This document shows, in pieces, positions 34,163-46,411 of a stretch of DNA of 64,000 nt (positions are counted from its first letter, which is position 1; every line of letters starts with the position of its first letter). Source of the DNA: Pseudofabraea citricarpa (taxonomy: Eukaryota > Ascomycota > Leotiomycetes > Helotiales > Dermateaceae); assembly GCA_029641185.1 (NCBI GenBank), contig JAPWGK010000005.1, positions 2,232,001 through 2,296,000 of the forward strand. The letters run 5' to 3'. A model generated the notes under the pieces. That model ran no database searches. It was not told the DNA's origin and saw nothing but the letters and a program-made list of their open reading frames with translations. The position numbers were made by a program, and so were the translations under genes.

Positions 34163-35314
34163 CTAATTATACCCAATGGGCTTCGGAGATTGAACAAACG
34201 CATACTGCCCGGAAGCAGCGAGTAGTCCTGAAGCCTTTCCGCTTAACTTAACATCTGGGCCAATAAAAGATGACGGGAATCCAGGTTCAAAAGGCACCAC
34301 ACTCTCCAAGAACTCGATCTGCTTATCCGATAGCCGGATTTCCAAAGCCTTGATATTATCCTTCAAATGCTCCACTTTCCTTCCTCCAACGAGCGGGAAT
34401 ACATTCGGAGCTTTGGCCATGACATAAGCCAGCGCAATGGCCGTGACGGATTCGATGCCGTGCTCCGCAGCAACCTTGGCGAGCGCCTCGCTTATCTTGA
34501 TCTCTGCTTCAGACTGCCCTTCAGAGAGCAAGCTTCGAAGACCCTCTCCTTTCTTCTTCCTCTCTTCAAGCGCCCTGCGCGTCTGGAATTTGCCGCCGCC
34601 AAGTACATCCCAGGGAGCCAACGCCATACCGAAATGACGAGCCATTGGAATGATTTCCCTTTCAAAGTCTCGCGCCATGACGTTCCATCGACCTTGGTAA
34701 ATACTAAATGGAGTCTTGCTGTGAGATTTCGCGTAATAGTTTGCAGCGCTGACGATCCACGCAGGGGTGTCGGAGATGCCAAGGTATAGAACCTTGCCTT
34801 GCTCCACAAGGATGTGGAGGGAATCCATGATCTCTTCAATGGACGTCGTGTGGTCCCACCAGTGCAGATAATAGATATCGATCCAGTCCGTCTTCAGCTT
34901 TTTCAACGAGTCACGGACACTCATATGGAGACTTCTCTTGTGGTTACCAGTGTAGTTCACCGAGTTCCCGTGTCCGGTTTCGTGCGTCTTGTACGGAGCC
35001 GTGTATTTCGTAGCGATGACCATCCGATCCCGGTTTCCTCGCTCCTCCATCCACTCCCCGATCCACGCCTCTGATTGCTCGTCCTGGTAGATATTGGCCG
35101 TGTCGATGAAGTTCCCGCCTGCTTCGACAAATGCATCGAGAAGCTGGAAGGATTGCTCTTTGTTCATGCTTCCCATCATCTCAGTCCATGCATCCCCAAT
35201 GCTCATGGCACCAAGTTGGAGTGGCGAGACACGGATACCTGCTGTGGAGGAAAGAACTCGATAGCGACCTAGCTCTGTAGGAGGCTCAGGCGCTGGTTGA
35301 AACATATGTGCCAT
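34163..35314 (-). CDS. aldo-keto reductase, aryl-alcohol dehydrogenase / norsolorinic acid reductase type
   Basis: Single-exon, 383-residue NADPH-dependent reductase of the aldo-keto reductase superfamily, in the fungal Aad/NorA branch. The catalytic tetrad is visible: Asp71 in NFIDTANIY, Tyr76, Lys103 in IATKY and His151 in YYLHWWD. The active-site barrel continues with [13 protein letters not shown], then SIYQGRWNV, then the cofactor-binding [11 protein letters not shown] near the C-terminus. The start at 35314 ([12 protein letters not shown]) and the length are typical. There are no secondary-metabolite genes next to it, so a general aldehyde-detoxifying role is more likely than a pathway role, but this is inference. 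Confidence 0.9.
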   Translation of the reverse strand: MAHMFQPAPEPPTELGRYRVLSSTAGIRVSPLQLGAMSIGDAWTEMMGSMNKEQSFQLLDAFVEAGGNFIDTANIYQDEQSEAWIGEWMEERGNRDRMVIATKYTAPYKTHETGHGNSVNYTGNHKRSLHMSVRDSLKKLKTDWIDIYYLHWWDHTTSIEEIMDSLHILVEQGKVLYLGISDTPAWIVSAANYYAKSHSKTPFSIYQGRWNVMARDFEREIIPMARHFGMALAPWDVLGGGKFQTRRALEERKKKGEGLRSLLSEGQSEAEIKISEALAKVAAEHGIESVTAIALAYVMAKAPNVFPLVGGRKVEHLKDNIKALEIRLSDKQIEFLESVVPFEPGFPSSFIGPDVKLSGKASGLLAASGQYAFVQSPKPIGYN

Positions 35315-36683
35315 ATTGAGGAGGTGAGAAGTTTCTTAGTAAATATTACAGAAATCGAAATAAAGAATTCAAATGACTTTCGTGAATTGAAAATGTTGAT
35401 TCTGTCGAGTGAGATCATGGTCTTATATATAGGGAAAATGTGGGGTTCTAGAGATCAAATCATCTATGTTGCGCCATCTCTCATGGCGTCACTTGGTCAA
35501 GAATGCATACTGCTTATGGTCGCCTGCAAACTACGTTAGCTTGTCCAAGTATGTAGATCATCGTGTTTAAACCCAATCGGTCGCTACACACGGCAGGCTA
35601 TACTGTAAAATGCTTGAAAAGTGGAGTTTGGTATATGCACCTGCCTTACTGCCGAAACTTCATCGGGTGCAAAGAGGATGATATCGCCGAAGCGAGGGCC
35701 GAAATGTTTTCAACCTATCGCCGATACGACGATTTCCACGCCGTACATGTACTTTAGTTATTATTCCTCTGAAACCTAGGACTCGAGGATAGTATTCCTA
35801 CTTGTTAATAAGCCATTTAAATTTTCGAATCAAAAAATAAATACAGTCCCTCTTCAAGACCATACGCCATCTTGGCATTTGATTACCCTCGCCACTTTCA
35901 TACTCATCCTCGTCCTTAACATCATCATCCTTATCATCATCTTCGGCTGCCTTGTAATTCTACTACAACCTACAAGAGCCTCTTTGCATTCCAATTTTGT
36001 GTCCAGCAATAATCCTCTATCATTATCGCCAAACCTCCCGATCACCAGGCAGCACTTCGCGCGATACAATAAACCCGGGCCATGTAATAGACGCTGAACT
36101 TTTCCGGGAGCTGTGCAAGCTCTTCAATGTCTCCATAACAGTGAGGATGATAGCCGCGAGCGTGGTCTGTGATCGGGCTTTGTGAAATAATGAAACACGC
36201 TTTTCGAAAGGCAACCTGCAGAGATAGCCGGCGAGTTGCGTCAAGTAGAAAACCTGAATAGGGTTATGAAATTCAAGGTATGACGTGTCATAATAACCTG
36301 ATAGTACAAGAGTATCATGACTCGTATGTTGAAGGCAATGGTTATCAACATTACCCTTCAATTGGTCATGCCTGCTAAATCGAGGATTGTAGTTAATATC
36401 TCAAGTGTCAGAAAATATAGCGACTTCCATGCAACACATTTTAAAAGTAGTCTTCAAAAATAGCTGAAGATCAACTACTTCTGTGACTGAACGAGCACAT
36501 TAGTGTTTTGCATGATATGAATGATGGTAATTTCATGGCAGATGTATTTGAATTGCTAGAAGCCACATACGCACGTAGCTAGTGTGAAAGAGAGGTAGTT
36601 AATGTTGACCGTTGACTGAAGAACCCAATATCCCTCTATGTGTTCTGTACCGGCTACCAATCTTAACAGGACATCAGATATGC
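35315..36683. other. 1.4-kb gap
   Basis: No gene supported. The first 100 bases are the aldo-keto reductase promoter. The short open frames at 35563-36361 on both strands lack protein character or conserved splice sites. Confidence 0.4.
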
Positions 36684-37203
36684 TCAATGCCCATGGCCCC
36701 TGGGGCAACCAGGTGTTGAGTAAACGCCACCGACAATCCACAAGATAACATCAGTGAAGGCCCATATACTCATCAAAGAGGCCAAAACAGAGGTAAAAAA
36801 CACTGCAACAGGGCCAAGACACAGAATCAATAGCGCCCATACACCAATGAATAGGCTGCCAAGCATCTTGAACGATGCTAGAACCCAATGATGGGCGTAC
36901 CAATGGTCAACTCCCAAATATCCAAGAGATACAGCAAGGATAGTGGCCGTGCGTTCTTGGCGATAGCATTTATTGGTCTGTGGATTATCTGCAAAGCCTC
37001 CCCATCGCTTTTCAATGATCGATTGTGAGTCAACTCCTGTAATATTCGTTAGCTATCAATTTCTACGTAACATAATCGAGGAGGATAAACAAACCTGGAA
37101 TCGCTACATGCACTAGGCAGTACAAGAGAGCAGCCGTAATTATCTGACCGATTAACAGATAAATACAATACTTGATAGCATTGTTTCTGGTCGGGGGTGC
37201 CAT
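36684..37203 (-). CDS. TM2-domain membrane protein
   Basis: Predicted 153-residue membrane protein in two exons on minus: 37203-37095 and 37036-36684. An N-terminal hydrophobic helix (CIYLLIGQIITAALLYCLV) is followed by a lumenal or extracellular loop. Then comes the TM2 domain: the signature GYLGVDHWYAHHW between two helices, the second being LFIGVWALLILCLGPVAVFFTSVL, with a further helix (ADVI-like FTDVILWIVGG). TM2 proteins are small multi-pass proteins of poorly known function across eukaryotes and bacteria. The spliced frame joins AIP to GVDSQSI cleanly. Length is ordinary for the fungal members. Confidence 0.8.
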
Positions 37204-39117
37204 TTTGAATGTGTTTTGAGAGTTGAAGTTGAGGTTGTATGATATCTTAAGCAAGTGTAAGTGTCGGTTGCCTTATGCAAGGTAGGCTGAGGATTCACTA
37301 ATGTGATTGTTAACTGTTTGGAAGATGGAGGTTGGTTGATATTATCTGTGAGAGGAAGCCTTACAAAGTAGAAAAGCCAGCAGGTGAGTACAAGCACGTG
37401 GTATTATTCCAATAGTAAGATAGTTGGATGATCCTGAACAAAGTATTAGGGATGAGGGTCTATTTGTATTCAATCTAGTTCTGTTTATTTCTACCTTAGG
37501 TGTTCAGTACATCAATCCACAAAGAATAAACAGGCGAAAAGCGGCGGTAAACAAGGTGGAACATCAATCCACAAAGAATAAACAAGCCAGAAGCGGCGGT
37601 AAACAAGGTGGAAGCGGCACTGATATTTCACTTATAAGGAACACCCTATTATAATCTTAAAGAAATGAGATACTATCTTTGGTTTATTTGTTGATGTCTT
37701 CCGAATTCTTCGCAACTCAATTTCTTATATTTTTCAAGCATTCTTTCTTTAATGAATATACTCGCTTCGGAACCTGCTATATTTGCCTGCTTATGCAAGG
37801 ATACAAAGTAAGAAATTCCGTAATAATTTTATACTCGAGGTCGTTTCCGGTCTTCATTCTGTAGATATCGTGTTCTAAATGTTTTAGACATATTGTTAAC
37901 CTCGTAAAAAAAAAAAAATCGTGGAATATACAGAGCCAGTCGGCTTTTGCTACACAAATACTTCTTACACTTGACGTTATTCTCTTCAAATTTCACATTC
38001 ACTTGTACAGGTGCTCGTATTTACTTATAGGTAGAGACGTTAAATTCAGATTGAAAGCATTTGTTCTTGGTTGGTTTAAACACTTCTAAGAATTTAATCA
38101 TGTGTAATGCCTATATCCTTGTATTTCAAATAAAACTTAATAATTTGTCCCGTTCTTTTAATTATATATATCAGGAAGCCATATACCTGTATACCTGCAC
38201 ACCCGTTGCCATCTCATTCCTACATTTGCAGATACGGGCAAACGGGGTAAATTTCCACCAGTCGCGTATCCTATATATATCGACGGCATGCCTAAAATCG
38301 AAGTGCAGTTACTTGGTGAGTTATTTGATTAAAGATGATACGCTTTAATTTTACTCCGAGGATCTATCTATTAAAAGGTCTGGTCTTTCGTATTACCTCC
38401 TTGAAGAACGCTTGCTCAAAGAATGTGACGAGGACAGCGACGTGGATGAAGACTTACTGGCAATCATTATTCTGTATCTTACGGTGACTTCAAACTTTAC
38501 CGGTTTCTCGAGAGTAGAGACCGTGGCGATCAAAGAAGAATAGGAATCATCTACGTACCTAATTAATAATGTATTACACATGAATGCTGGAAATATAACA
38601 CAGCAATCGGCTGGCTAGTGAGTCCTTCGGCCGAAAGTTGTAGATCTGCGGTCTTGGCTTCGGCAATTCGATCCAGAAAAGGATACTGTAGCCATCATAA
38701 TAGCCATAATCAACCACAAACAATGGCGATAACGATGTCTGCTAACTCCATCAGATCACATAATGAAATGATACTTGTATCAGCTGAGGCCGCCAGCATT
38801 GCATTGATTAGGCAGTATTCAAAGATAGTTACACCCTCCACTTGAGCTTGGGAGGAGTTGCGTTGTTGTTGAATTCGACAAATACTGAATTAGTTGTCTT
38901 GAAAATTATCGAACAAGATTAAACACTGATGAACTGAAAAGACGTAATTTGGTATAACACTATAGTATGTAGAATTACTACGAGAAGACCGAGGAGCCTA
39001 GTTAGCAAATTTGTCTCGACTTCAACAAGGTTTGAAATTTATAAAGTGATCATCAGGGTCAGACAATCAGTTCGCTTCTGTCACTGATCCCTCCCAGACA
39101 GACATAGAACATGTCTA
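37204..39117. other. 1.9-kb AT-rich gap
   Basis: No secure gene. It contains a two-copy tandem repeat (listed separately), an A12 run near 37907 and AT-rich DNA to about 38400. A minus-strand frame near 38715-38800 reads an alanine-rich helix but has no convincing start or splice sites. Confidence 0.4.
37510..37613. repeat. 52-bp tandem duplication, two copies
   Basis: Bases 37510-37561 and 37562-37613 are near-identical 52-bp units (beginning CATCAATCCACAAAG and ending AAACAAGGTGGAA). They differ at only a few positions near the middle. 52 is not a multiple of 3 and no coding frame is conserved, so it is a recent noncoding duplication. Confidence 0.85.
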
Positions 39118-40604
39118 TCAAGTGACCACATCCTGGGGACCAAGTGGCGCAGTACTAGAGGCGATGTGGCATTGATGCACTTCATAGTGATTGCAGTTAG
39201 TCTTCAGTCTAGAAAGCCTAATGAATAAAACTTACTTGATCTAGATCCGTAGCTGGAGGGAAATTCAACTGCACTGTGCAAAGTTCCCTATTACTCGTTA
39301 GCAATATGTCAAGTTCACTTGTCTTATGGAATGAGAAAATGTGTACCCAGTTGTTCCACATAACAAGATCACCTTCTTCGTAAGGAGGGAAGATGATGTA
39401 TTCAGGCTTGCAGATGCGATCCAGGATGTTGTTCAGCCACTCCCGAACCTCTTCACGATCATCTACAATTCTCTCTGGCTCATCCGGCGAGGATTTCAAA
39501 TACAGCTTCCATACCGCATCAGGAAGAATCTGGAAATCTTTTTCCCCAGTAACCGGATTGACAATTATCATCGGGTATTGGTAGATCTTTTCCTGCGACC
39601 ACCTTGGTAACTGATCAATAGGGATCACTTCGCCGCCTGGTTCCTAAAAACTCACACATTAGTATTGCTTATTTTTGAAAATCTGTGTTCAGTAGCTGAG
39701 CTTACCATTCCCATTCCATTTGATCGCACCTTGCGTGTACCAGTCCAGACGAAAGGATGAGGCGCAGGACACCACCGGCTGTTCTCCACTACTTTCTTTT
39801 CTTCGTCGGTAAGTAGCTCATATATCTGGTTGCAGCTGACATAGGCTGTACGCCCTGGCTTCGCCTTCATCGTCCTTCCAGTGCCATCGTCCCAATGAAC
39901 CGTTACATCTGGCCCTTGAGGAAGTTTAACAGCTCGAAGAGCGGTCACTCTAGATGGATGAGAACCATGAACAAGACCATCAAAGTGCCAGATACCAAAT
40001 CTCGTGTGCCCCGACTCCAGTTCTCCAAAAGTAAGAGGGGTGGTGTGATAATCAGCTTGCGACCAGGCTTGCATAGTCACACCCTTCAATCCAAAATGGT
40101 CTTCTCCTTGATATCCAGATCCAACCAAGATGACCCCATCAGTGCCCGGTATGCTATACTTAGGCTTATCCTGATAGACCATTAGCTTTTTTTTTTTTAG
40201 GAGTGTGCCCAGCGCTTGAATCAACCCAGTAAAAACGTAAATACATACAGCAAGAACGCCAGAGGTATCTCCTACATCCGGGTCTGTAGTTTTGAAGCCA
40301 TGAATTGGCTCAGCATCTGGATCGATGCGTTTCACAAACTCCCACTGTTTGGCTGGAAGTAGTTTCTCTTGGTTTTTGACAATGACTACTTTGTGTTGAT
40401 AAATGGCCTTCCTGATTTCTTTAAAGTTAGATTCATCTAACTCATTCAGGTCGGCCCCGGTGATGATAGCACCAAACTATATCACTTATATTAGAACCAA
40501 AAGATATATTGCTGGGAATGTTTAAGAGTGAATACTGAAGCTTTGGAGTTCGGATCTTGGGCTAGTGGCGTAACCGTGATTTTTGGTGTAATGTAAGGCG
40601 ACAT
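39118..40604 (-). CDS. Fe(II)/2-oxoglutarate dioxygenase of the TauD family, xanthine-dioxygenase (XanA)-like
   Basis: Predicted 395-residue non-heme iron dioxygenase in six exons on minus: 40604-40536, 40476-40249, 40185-39706, 39643-39347, 39287-39236 and 39179-39118. The order and motifs follow fungal XanA, which oxidises xanthine to urate using 2-oxoglutarate and O2: N-terminal ITVTPLAQ and GAIITGADLNEL, the iron-binding His166-x-Asp168 in WHFDG, VTALRAVKLP, AYVSC, and APHPFVWT. The distal iron ligand His362 is in GTLHSAV. It ends HQCHIASS-x-APLGP. The fifth exon (52 nt) is essential because it supplies the distal His; reading straight through it gives a false frame. XanA itself or a paralogue acting on another substrate are both possible. 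Divergent from an MFS transporter. Confidence 0.83.
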
Positions 40605-41536
40605 CTTGAATTCTCCAATCTGACTCTCGAAATGAAAATAACAAAATATATTCTCTGGTGACTACTATTTCTTGTGTCGACAATTTTGGTATTGTGAAAA
40701 GGGAAGGTGCCGTTATTTATTTCAAAAGGTTCCATGGCGCGGCTTTTTCAGAGAACCGGAATTCGGAAATAGAGGTCTACTCACGTCATATCGGGTACGG
40801 AGTAAAAGGCAAGCTCATATGACTCAATTAATCCAATTACTCAGTTCCGTGATCAAATTTGTCCGACAAACCTAGTAATTATCAATGATGGGGGGCACCA
40901 GTCAATCTCTCTCCTCGTATTTTCTTGGCGAATCGCTCCTCGGATACATGAATGCATTCAACTTCACTCCACTAAATCATGGCCCATGATTCGATAAATA
41001 AACCATAGCGAGGAAATTGTCAGCGAGATGGCATTCTTTATTCGACATTGGATCTGGGTGCAATTGCCTAAGTGAGCGGGCTCGCTTATTTCTTTTTAGA
41101 TATGCAAAGGATCATGTACTATTGGCTAACTTCATGTCTGATAAGGATGCCTCGCATCGCTAATAGCTTCCCTAAGAGTCTCAGGTACTTTTCGATCATG
41201 ATACCGATCCACTCATCGGCAAGGGCGACAAATCTCTCCTCAAGACACTCTTACCACGAAATTTTAACTAGCATTGGCTGCTTTATCTCTTTATCTTGAC
41301 AGTCACATCGTACCCCACTCTCATGGTCGTTCCATCAGATAGGACAGTTTCTTACTTGTGTCTTGAATTGCAAATATAGGTAGTCACAGTAAAGCTGTTT
41401 TATGACGCATATCAAGTCTTCTCCACTTCAAGATGTTCTGATTGCCTATATATATGTATATCTTCAATGGCATTCCTCATCATCACTTCCATATCGACCG
41501 TTTCAAATCTTTCCAACGCTTTGATACCTCTCTATC
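40605..41536. promoter_or_regulatory. divergent intergenic region, dioxygenase / MFS transporter
   Basis: 932 bp between two divergent starts, so both promoters lie here. A TATATATGTATAT element at about 41450-41462 is roughly 75-85 bp before the transporter ATG. No gene supported inside. Confidence 0.45.
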
Positions 41537-43337
41537 ATGAACTTTGTCGATGATAGCTCAGACAATGTGGCCTGGCCTCCAGGAACAGTCCGCCTTGAAG
41601 ACTTCAAAGGTGGTGAGACTCAAGGAGCTTTGATCTGGCAACCACAGCCAAGTGATGATCCCAACGATCCCCTCAATTGGGTACCATGGCGAAAGCACTG
41701 GAACTTTGGACTCACTTGCTTCTACGTGCTTATGGTACTGGTTCTTATTGACGCCGCTACTCCCACCTGGGCACCGATGAATGAGCAACTCGGATTTAGC
41801 TACGAAACCCTAAACTCCAGTTACGCCGCCGGATGTGCTGCTTTGGCTGTAGGAGCTATGTTACTCATCCCTTTCGCACATAAATTCGGCCGTCGACCAA
41901 TTTACATCTTCAGTACAGTTGTTCAATTAGGCGTCAGTGTTTGGAGCGCAAAATTACAAACTGTCGCCGACCTCATGCTTGTCAATGTTTTCTCTTGTGG
42001 TGTAGGAGCGCTCGCTGAGGTCATTGTGCAAATGACTATAGCCGACATTTACTTTGTACATCAACGTGGAACCATGAACAGTCTATTTGTTTGGGCTAGC
42101 ACTGTTGGGGGGACCTTAGGACCTCTGGCTGCAGGTTATATCACCATATCACAAGGCTGGAGATGGGTCTGGTGGTGGAATGCCATACTGTTTGGTGTCT
42201 GTTTGATCTGTTTTGTATTTGGGTACGAGGAGACCAAGTACATTGTTCCGGAGAGTTCCCGATTTTCGATCAACCAGCAACAAGATCAGTCGCCAAATAC
42301 TCACCAGACACACGGGATTGCAAAGGCTAAGGTAACCAAAACTGGGCACAACCATGCTGGCAATAGCTTGCAATCAGCATCATCAGACGACAGAAGCCAA
42401 TCAAAAACGGACAAAAACAAGATATTAGGACCTGCACCAGATGTTAGGAGTCTCGAGGAAGGTTCAATATCTGAACTCTACACTGTCCAAATCAACCCCA
42501 ACATCCCCGTCAAGACTTATTGGCAAAAGCTGGCTTTTACAAATACCACCCCAGGAAAGTGGGGTTCTTTTGTTCGACATATGTATCAACCACTGATCAT
42601 ACTTTTTACCAATCCAGCAGTTTTCTACATGTCGCTTAGTTATGGTGTAACGGTTGCGCTGCAAAATGTTATCCTAAACACGTACTCTTTATACCTGCCT
42701 GGTCAACCGTATAACTTCTCTGAGGATAAGGTTGGCTTGATGAGTTTGGCCCCATTCATTGGTACCACGATTGGTTCTTTCGTCGTAGGTCCAGTCAGCG
42801 ACTGGTCAATTGTCTGGCTTGCCCATCGCAACAAGGGAATTTTTGAACCAGAAATGCGCCTCTGGTCCATGGTTCCTTTCCTTCCTCTTGTTCCTGCAGG
42901 GGCTCTCATGACTGGAATTGGGCTTGGAAATGGAGATTCCTGGATTTTGATTGCCTTTGGTTTGGCTTTGACCAGATTAGGCACAACCCCTGTCAACACC
43001 ATTGCAATTACATATATTACCGATTCTTATACAGATGTAAGACTAAATCACATATTGGGTGTGTTTACTTGCTTACAAAGAACGGCAGATTATAGGAGAC
43101 GCCATGGTTGCCATTACATTCACTCGGAATGTGGTCAGCACTATTTTTGTATTCGCACTTACACCTTGGATCAACTCGGTTGGCATTAAATGGACGCTCG
43201 TCAGTATTACACTGATCACATCTTTCGTTTTCTTCTTTGTGGGCATCTTCATTAAGTGGGGTAAGCTCTTTCGTATTCGTGGCGCAGAAAGATATCGGTA
43301 CTTTGCTGCACATCAACTAGACGAGAAGAGAATATAA
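41537..43337 (+). CDS. MFS transporter, DHA1-like
   Basis: Predicted 582-residue 12-helix transporter of the major facilitator superfamily in two exons: 41537-43036 and 43089-43337. The N-terminal DPNDPLNWVPWRKHWNF, the AHKFGRRPIY loop (motif A between helices 2 and 3), GPLAAGYI (motif C-like) and a long hydrophilic central loop (about residues 235-330) are typical of fungal DHA1 drug or polyamine-type proton antiporters. The single intron near the end was recognised because reading through it gives a truncated protein. Splicing at CGGCAG joins YTD to IIGDAMVAITFTRNVVSTIF and restores the last two helices. Substrate unknown; pairing with the TauD dioxygenase suggests related metabolism, but that is inference. 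Confidence 0.87.
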
Positions 43338-43790
43338 TACAGTCTTTCGTGGTATTATTTCAGTTGCTAAAACAAAAAAGAGGAACGCCTCTCAGACTGT
43401 GTATTCACTATTGTGAAAGCTTGCTCCTATCGTTTTCTTAGGTCTCTATCAACGGGTTATATGTCAGACTAAAATCAATTACGAATTTTGGAAATCGGAG
43501 TTTACATATCAACTACAGGTTAGATTAACACGTAATTAATGTGCCAAAACCAGTGAGTACGAGTTATGGAAAGTTTGAAGAAGACGTTGTCGGGTGGCAT
43601 AACACCTGTTCAACCGAGTATGTGTAAGGCTTAGGCAAAGAGGGGCAGGCAAAGTGAATCCAAAATCTCACTTGAAGACAATTACGTTGTATTTATCTAT
43701 ATCCTTCCTTCTTGGTCAAATACTAGATAACCCACCCCTTAAGCTCAATCAAACCTCGGTACTCAGCTCAATCGGTATTCCATTTACCTC
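43338..43790. other. convergent gap
   Basis: No gene supported; holds the 3' flanks of the flanking transporter and HET genes. Confidence 0.45.
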
Positions 43791-45771
43791 TTAAACAAGA
43801 CTCAAAGTTCGGCTGACTTTCAAATCAAAACTTTGACTTTCACCTAGAAAGTTTCCTATTCCTACTCGTCGGTATGAATTTGTACCCAAGCAAGGCTCCA
43901 AAATGAGAAATGTTTCCCTTACCATGTCCTTGTATTTGTACACTCTTGACCGCAAAAGGAGACATAGATACCGAGTCGGAGACATTCGGAGTCCGTTGTC
44001 GAACTGGCCTGCATACCTCCATGGAAAGGGGCGTTTCCCAAAATCTGGCTTCTCATTATCAGCATCCAAGTACGGAGGATTGTGATCTTTTCCCTTGGGT
44101 GCAACGCTCAACACGATTTCTCGGACTGGACCATTTAAAACCAGTCGAGTAGATTTGACGCTGGATGTCAGAGGCTTAGAAGTCCAAACCACTTCCCATT
44201 CAATAAGTTTAACATGGTCATAGATATCCACATTAACCTCATCTTCGTCCCTTTCGGATCTCCAAAAATCATATTCGATTTCATAGGGGCAAGATAACCA
44301 GGTCCAAGACGGAATATTAGACAGAGAACATGGAGTTTGTGCAACCCCCTCAGGCAATTTCGCAATTCTTATCCATAACAAGTCCTGAGGAAGAGAACTT
44401 TCCCACAGGCCAAGAATTGGGATATCTCCTGTAGTAATTTGATAATGCCGAATGATTCCAGACAAGGCAGGAAGCCTATCTTCAGGGATAGAGAATTGCC
44501 GTCGTGAATAACTTTTAATCCATTGCCACCATATTTTGTTCGTCCCAATTTGAATATTGTCAGGTAGAATAGGAATTGAACTATGGTTCATCGTTGTTTG
44601 GTCGAAAACTAGATTTGTCTCAGTTCGACATTCGCATCGACATTCCCAGTAAAGTCCTGAGCGCATCAAGTGCAAAACGCGATTTGAGAGAACCATCTCT
44701 TGGAGTACCCAGCCTCTAGTATTGAGTACCGATTCTTCGGCAAATGTTCTGATGTCGCCTGGTTGTATTCGTAAGAGGACTCCAGGGCCACCTTTGGAGT
44801 CACTAGTGGATAAAAATGCACTGGTTTTATTCAAGCTGCGGTCTGGACTGGGTTCTGAGAAGAAGCAGCCCACGGAACCGTCAGCTGCATCTGTGGCTGC
44901 AATTGTAATTGAGCTCCCTGAATAGATATCCTGCATTCTGGAAGCTTCGGTCTCCCATTCAGCATGGTCGTTCTGCAATATACACAACGCATCGATCCAT
45001 AGATATTGGATGTGCAAGTGGCGAGTCAAAGTCAATGCATCCCGCAGAGTCTGAGGGAGCAGTTGATAAGGTATTTCTTTTCTATGCGAATTTTCGTTTT
45101 CCCTAGTCGTACAGAACTTTGCATTTCCCCAACAATAACTCAGGGTAGCATATCTAACATCCGAATCATGCAAATCTTTAGACATGACAAGTCTAGGAGG
45201 ATGTCCACCAGGCGAGCCGACTTCGATCAACCTCTTCGGCATTCGAGTTACAAGAGGTTTGCATTTCTGATGTTTCGACTCACAGTCATGGAGCCACGAC
45301 TTTGCAGTAGAGATTCTGTCCAGTGTCGAAGTTGCAAGGGTTCTCCATATCGGCTGCTGCGCATAAATCGCTAGAAATATTATTTTACCATAAGCTAAGC
45401 AATGGGGAGATTGTTAACCTACAATTAATGTTACAGGTGGTAATGGAAAAGAAATATATAAAAGTAAATCCCCGCGCATCGAAATTCGTCTCCAATATCG
45501 CCCAGGAGAGTGCCGACCCTACTCTCCTGATTTCTTTTAATTTTATCTTTAGACTTATTGATTCGTAGGTTTCTTTATCCATATCAGGAAACCGTCGTTG
45601 ACTCTTTTCAAATGACCAATTTGTCAGCAAAACTTTGCAAATAGAACAGCTTTGACTGGACTGTTCCATGAGCCCTATGTTCGGATAATGAGCTCGGATT
45701 GCCGATGGCTCTTCCGTCGGCGGGATTAATCCAGAACAAAAAGTGCAAAGCTCCGCTGCATCTGGTTCCAT
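43791..45771 (-). CDS. HET-domain protein (heterokaryon-incompatibility type)
   Basis: Predicted 646-residue protein in two exons on minus: 45771-45435 and 45394-43791. The HET domain starts at about residue 195 with ATLSYCWG, followed by LPQTLRDAL, YLWIDALCI, EASRMQDIYSGSSITIAATDA and RGWVLQEMVLSNRVLH, the full set of family blocks. The N-terminal CTFCSGLIPP and CSICKVLL cysteine pairs are also common there. HET-domain proteins trigger programmed cell death after fusion of unlike hyphae, or act in fungal innate immunity; most genomic copies are not tested. The intron is short (40 nt, GTAACA...CTTAG) and joins SITT to YGKIIFLAIYAQQP in frame, so exon 1 is the less certain part. No effector domain (NACHT, patatin) is attached. 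Confidence 0.82.
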
Positions 45772-46144
45772 TGTAGTATAGGAAGATTTAACAGTGGGAC
45801 AAGTGCTAAAGAATGTGATGCTTCTCCACGCAAGGTTAAACTCTGTCGTAGAATCACTGTAGGCGGGAGCAGAATTTCAACCCCGCTTTTATCAGATGAC
45901 CTAGTACAGTAAGCAAGCCCGCTACTTAACTCGGAGTTATATATCTACCATCCTATATTAGTTCGAATCGCAAAGGTTGTCCATTCCATTTCAAATTAAT
46001 TAACTTTGAAAGCCCTATTGAATATTGATACGGATACAATCGATATCATGTTGTGAAGAGACTGTAATTTTCTGCCGAAAGTGCCACCAATTTTGATATT
46101 TACTGGTGAACTAGTGCGTTAAGCAGACTTGATGTTTTCCAGAT
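45772..46144. promoter_or_regulatory. divergent intergenic region
   Basis: Promoter side of the HET gene and upstream region of the small ORF that follows. No clear motif seen. Confidence 0.35.
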
Positions 46145-46411
46145 ATGAGTAGATACACAAACAAAGCATTTTCAACTCTTGATTGTTTTGAGATTGAAGA
46201 AGGCAGGCAATGTAACTTTTGTTTTCGCAATCACACCATGTGCGTTTTGGCTTTTAAAAAAAGAAAAGAAGAGAGCGCTCTGAAGTCTTTGCTCACAAAC
46301 CTCAGCTCATTTTTGGCATCTAATGTGACCAATGATGAGGGGAAACAAGTTCATGCCCCGAAAAACTTCATCTCTGCTACTTTCAAGTCAGCTGCTTCGT
46401 CTGAAGATTAG
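46145..46411 (+). CDS. possible small Cys-containing protein (88 aa, unknown)
   Basis: An ATG-initiated ORF directly after a TTTTCCAG sequence, so it may be an internal exon. It has a cysteine cluster DCFEIEEGRQCNFCFRNHTMC (Cys at spacings of 8, 2 and 6 between), similar in spacing to the cysteine pairs of fungal zinc-binding fragments. A Lys/Ser-rich tail follows. No neighbour homologue. It could be part of a decayed gene. Confidence 0.25.
   Translation: MSRYTNKAFSTLDCFEIEEGRQCNFCFRNHTMCVLAFKKRKEESALKSLLTNLSSFLASNVTNDEGKQVHAPKNFISATFKSAASSED

Noticed and set aside
39081..39179. Alternative last exon of the dioxygenase read in phase 0
   Set aside because: Gives a C-terminus unlike the family; the phase-1 junction restores the HQC...APLGP ending.
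43037..43189. Extension of the MFS ORF to a stop at 43189
   Set aside because: Reads through the 43037-43088 intron and loses the last helices; the spliced frame matches the family.
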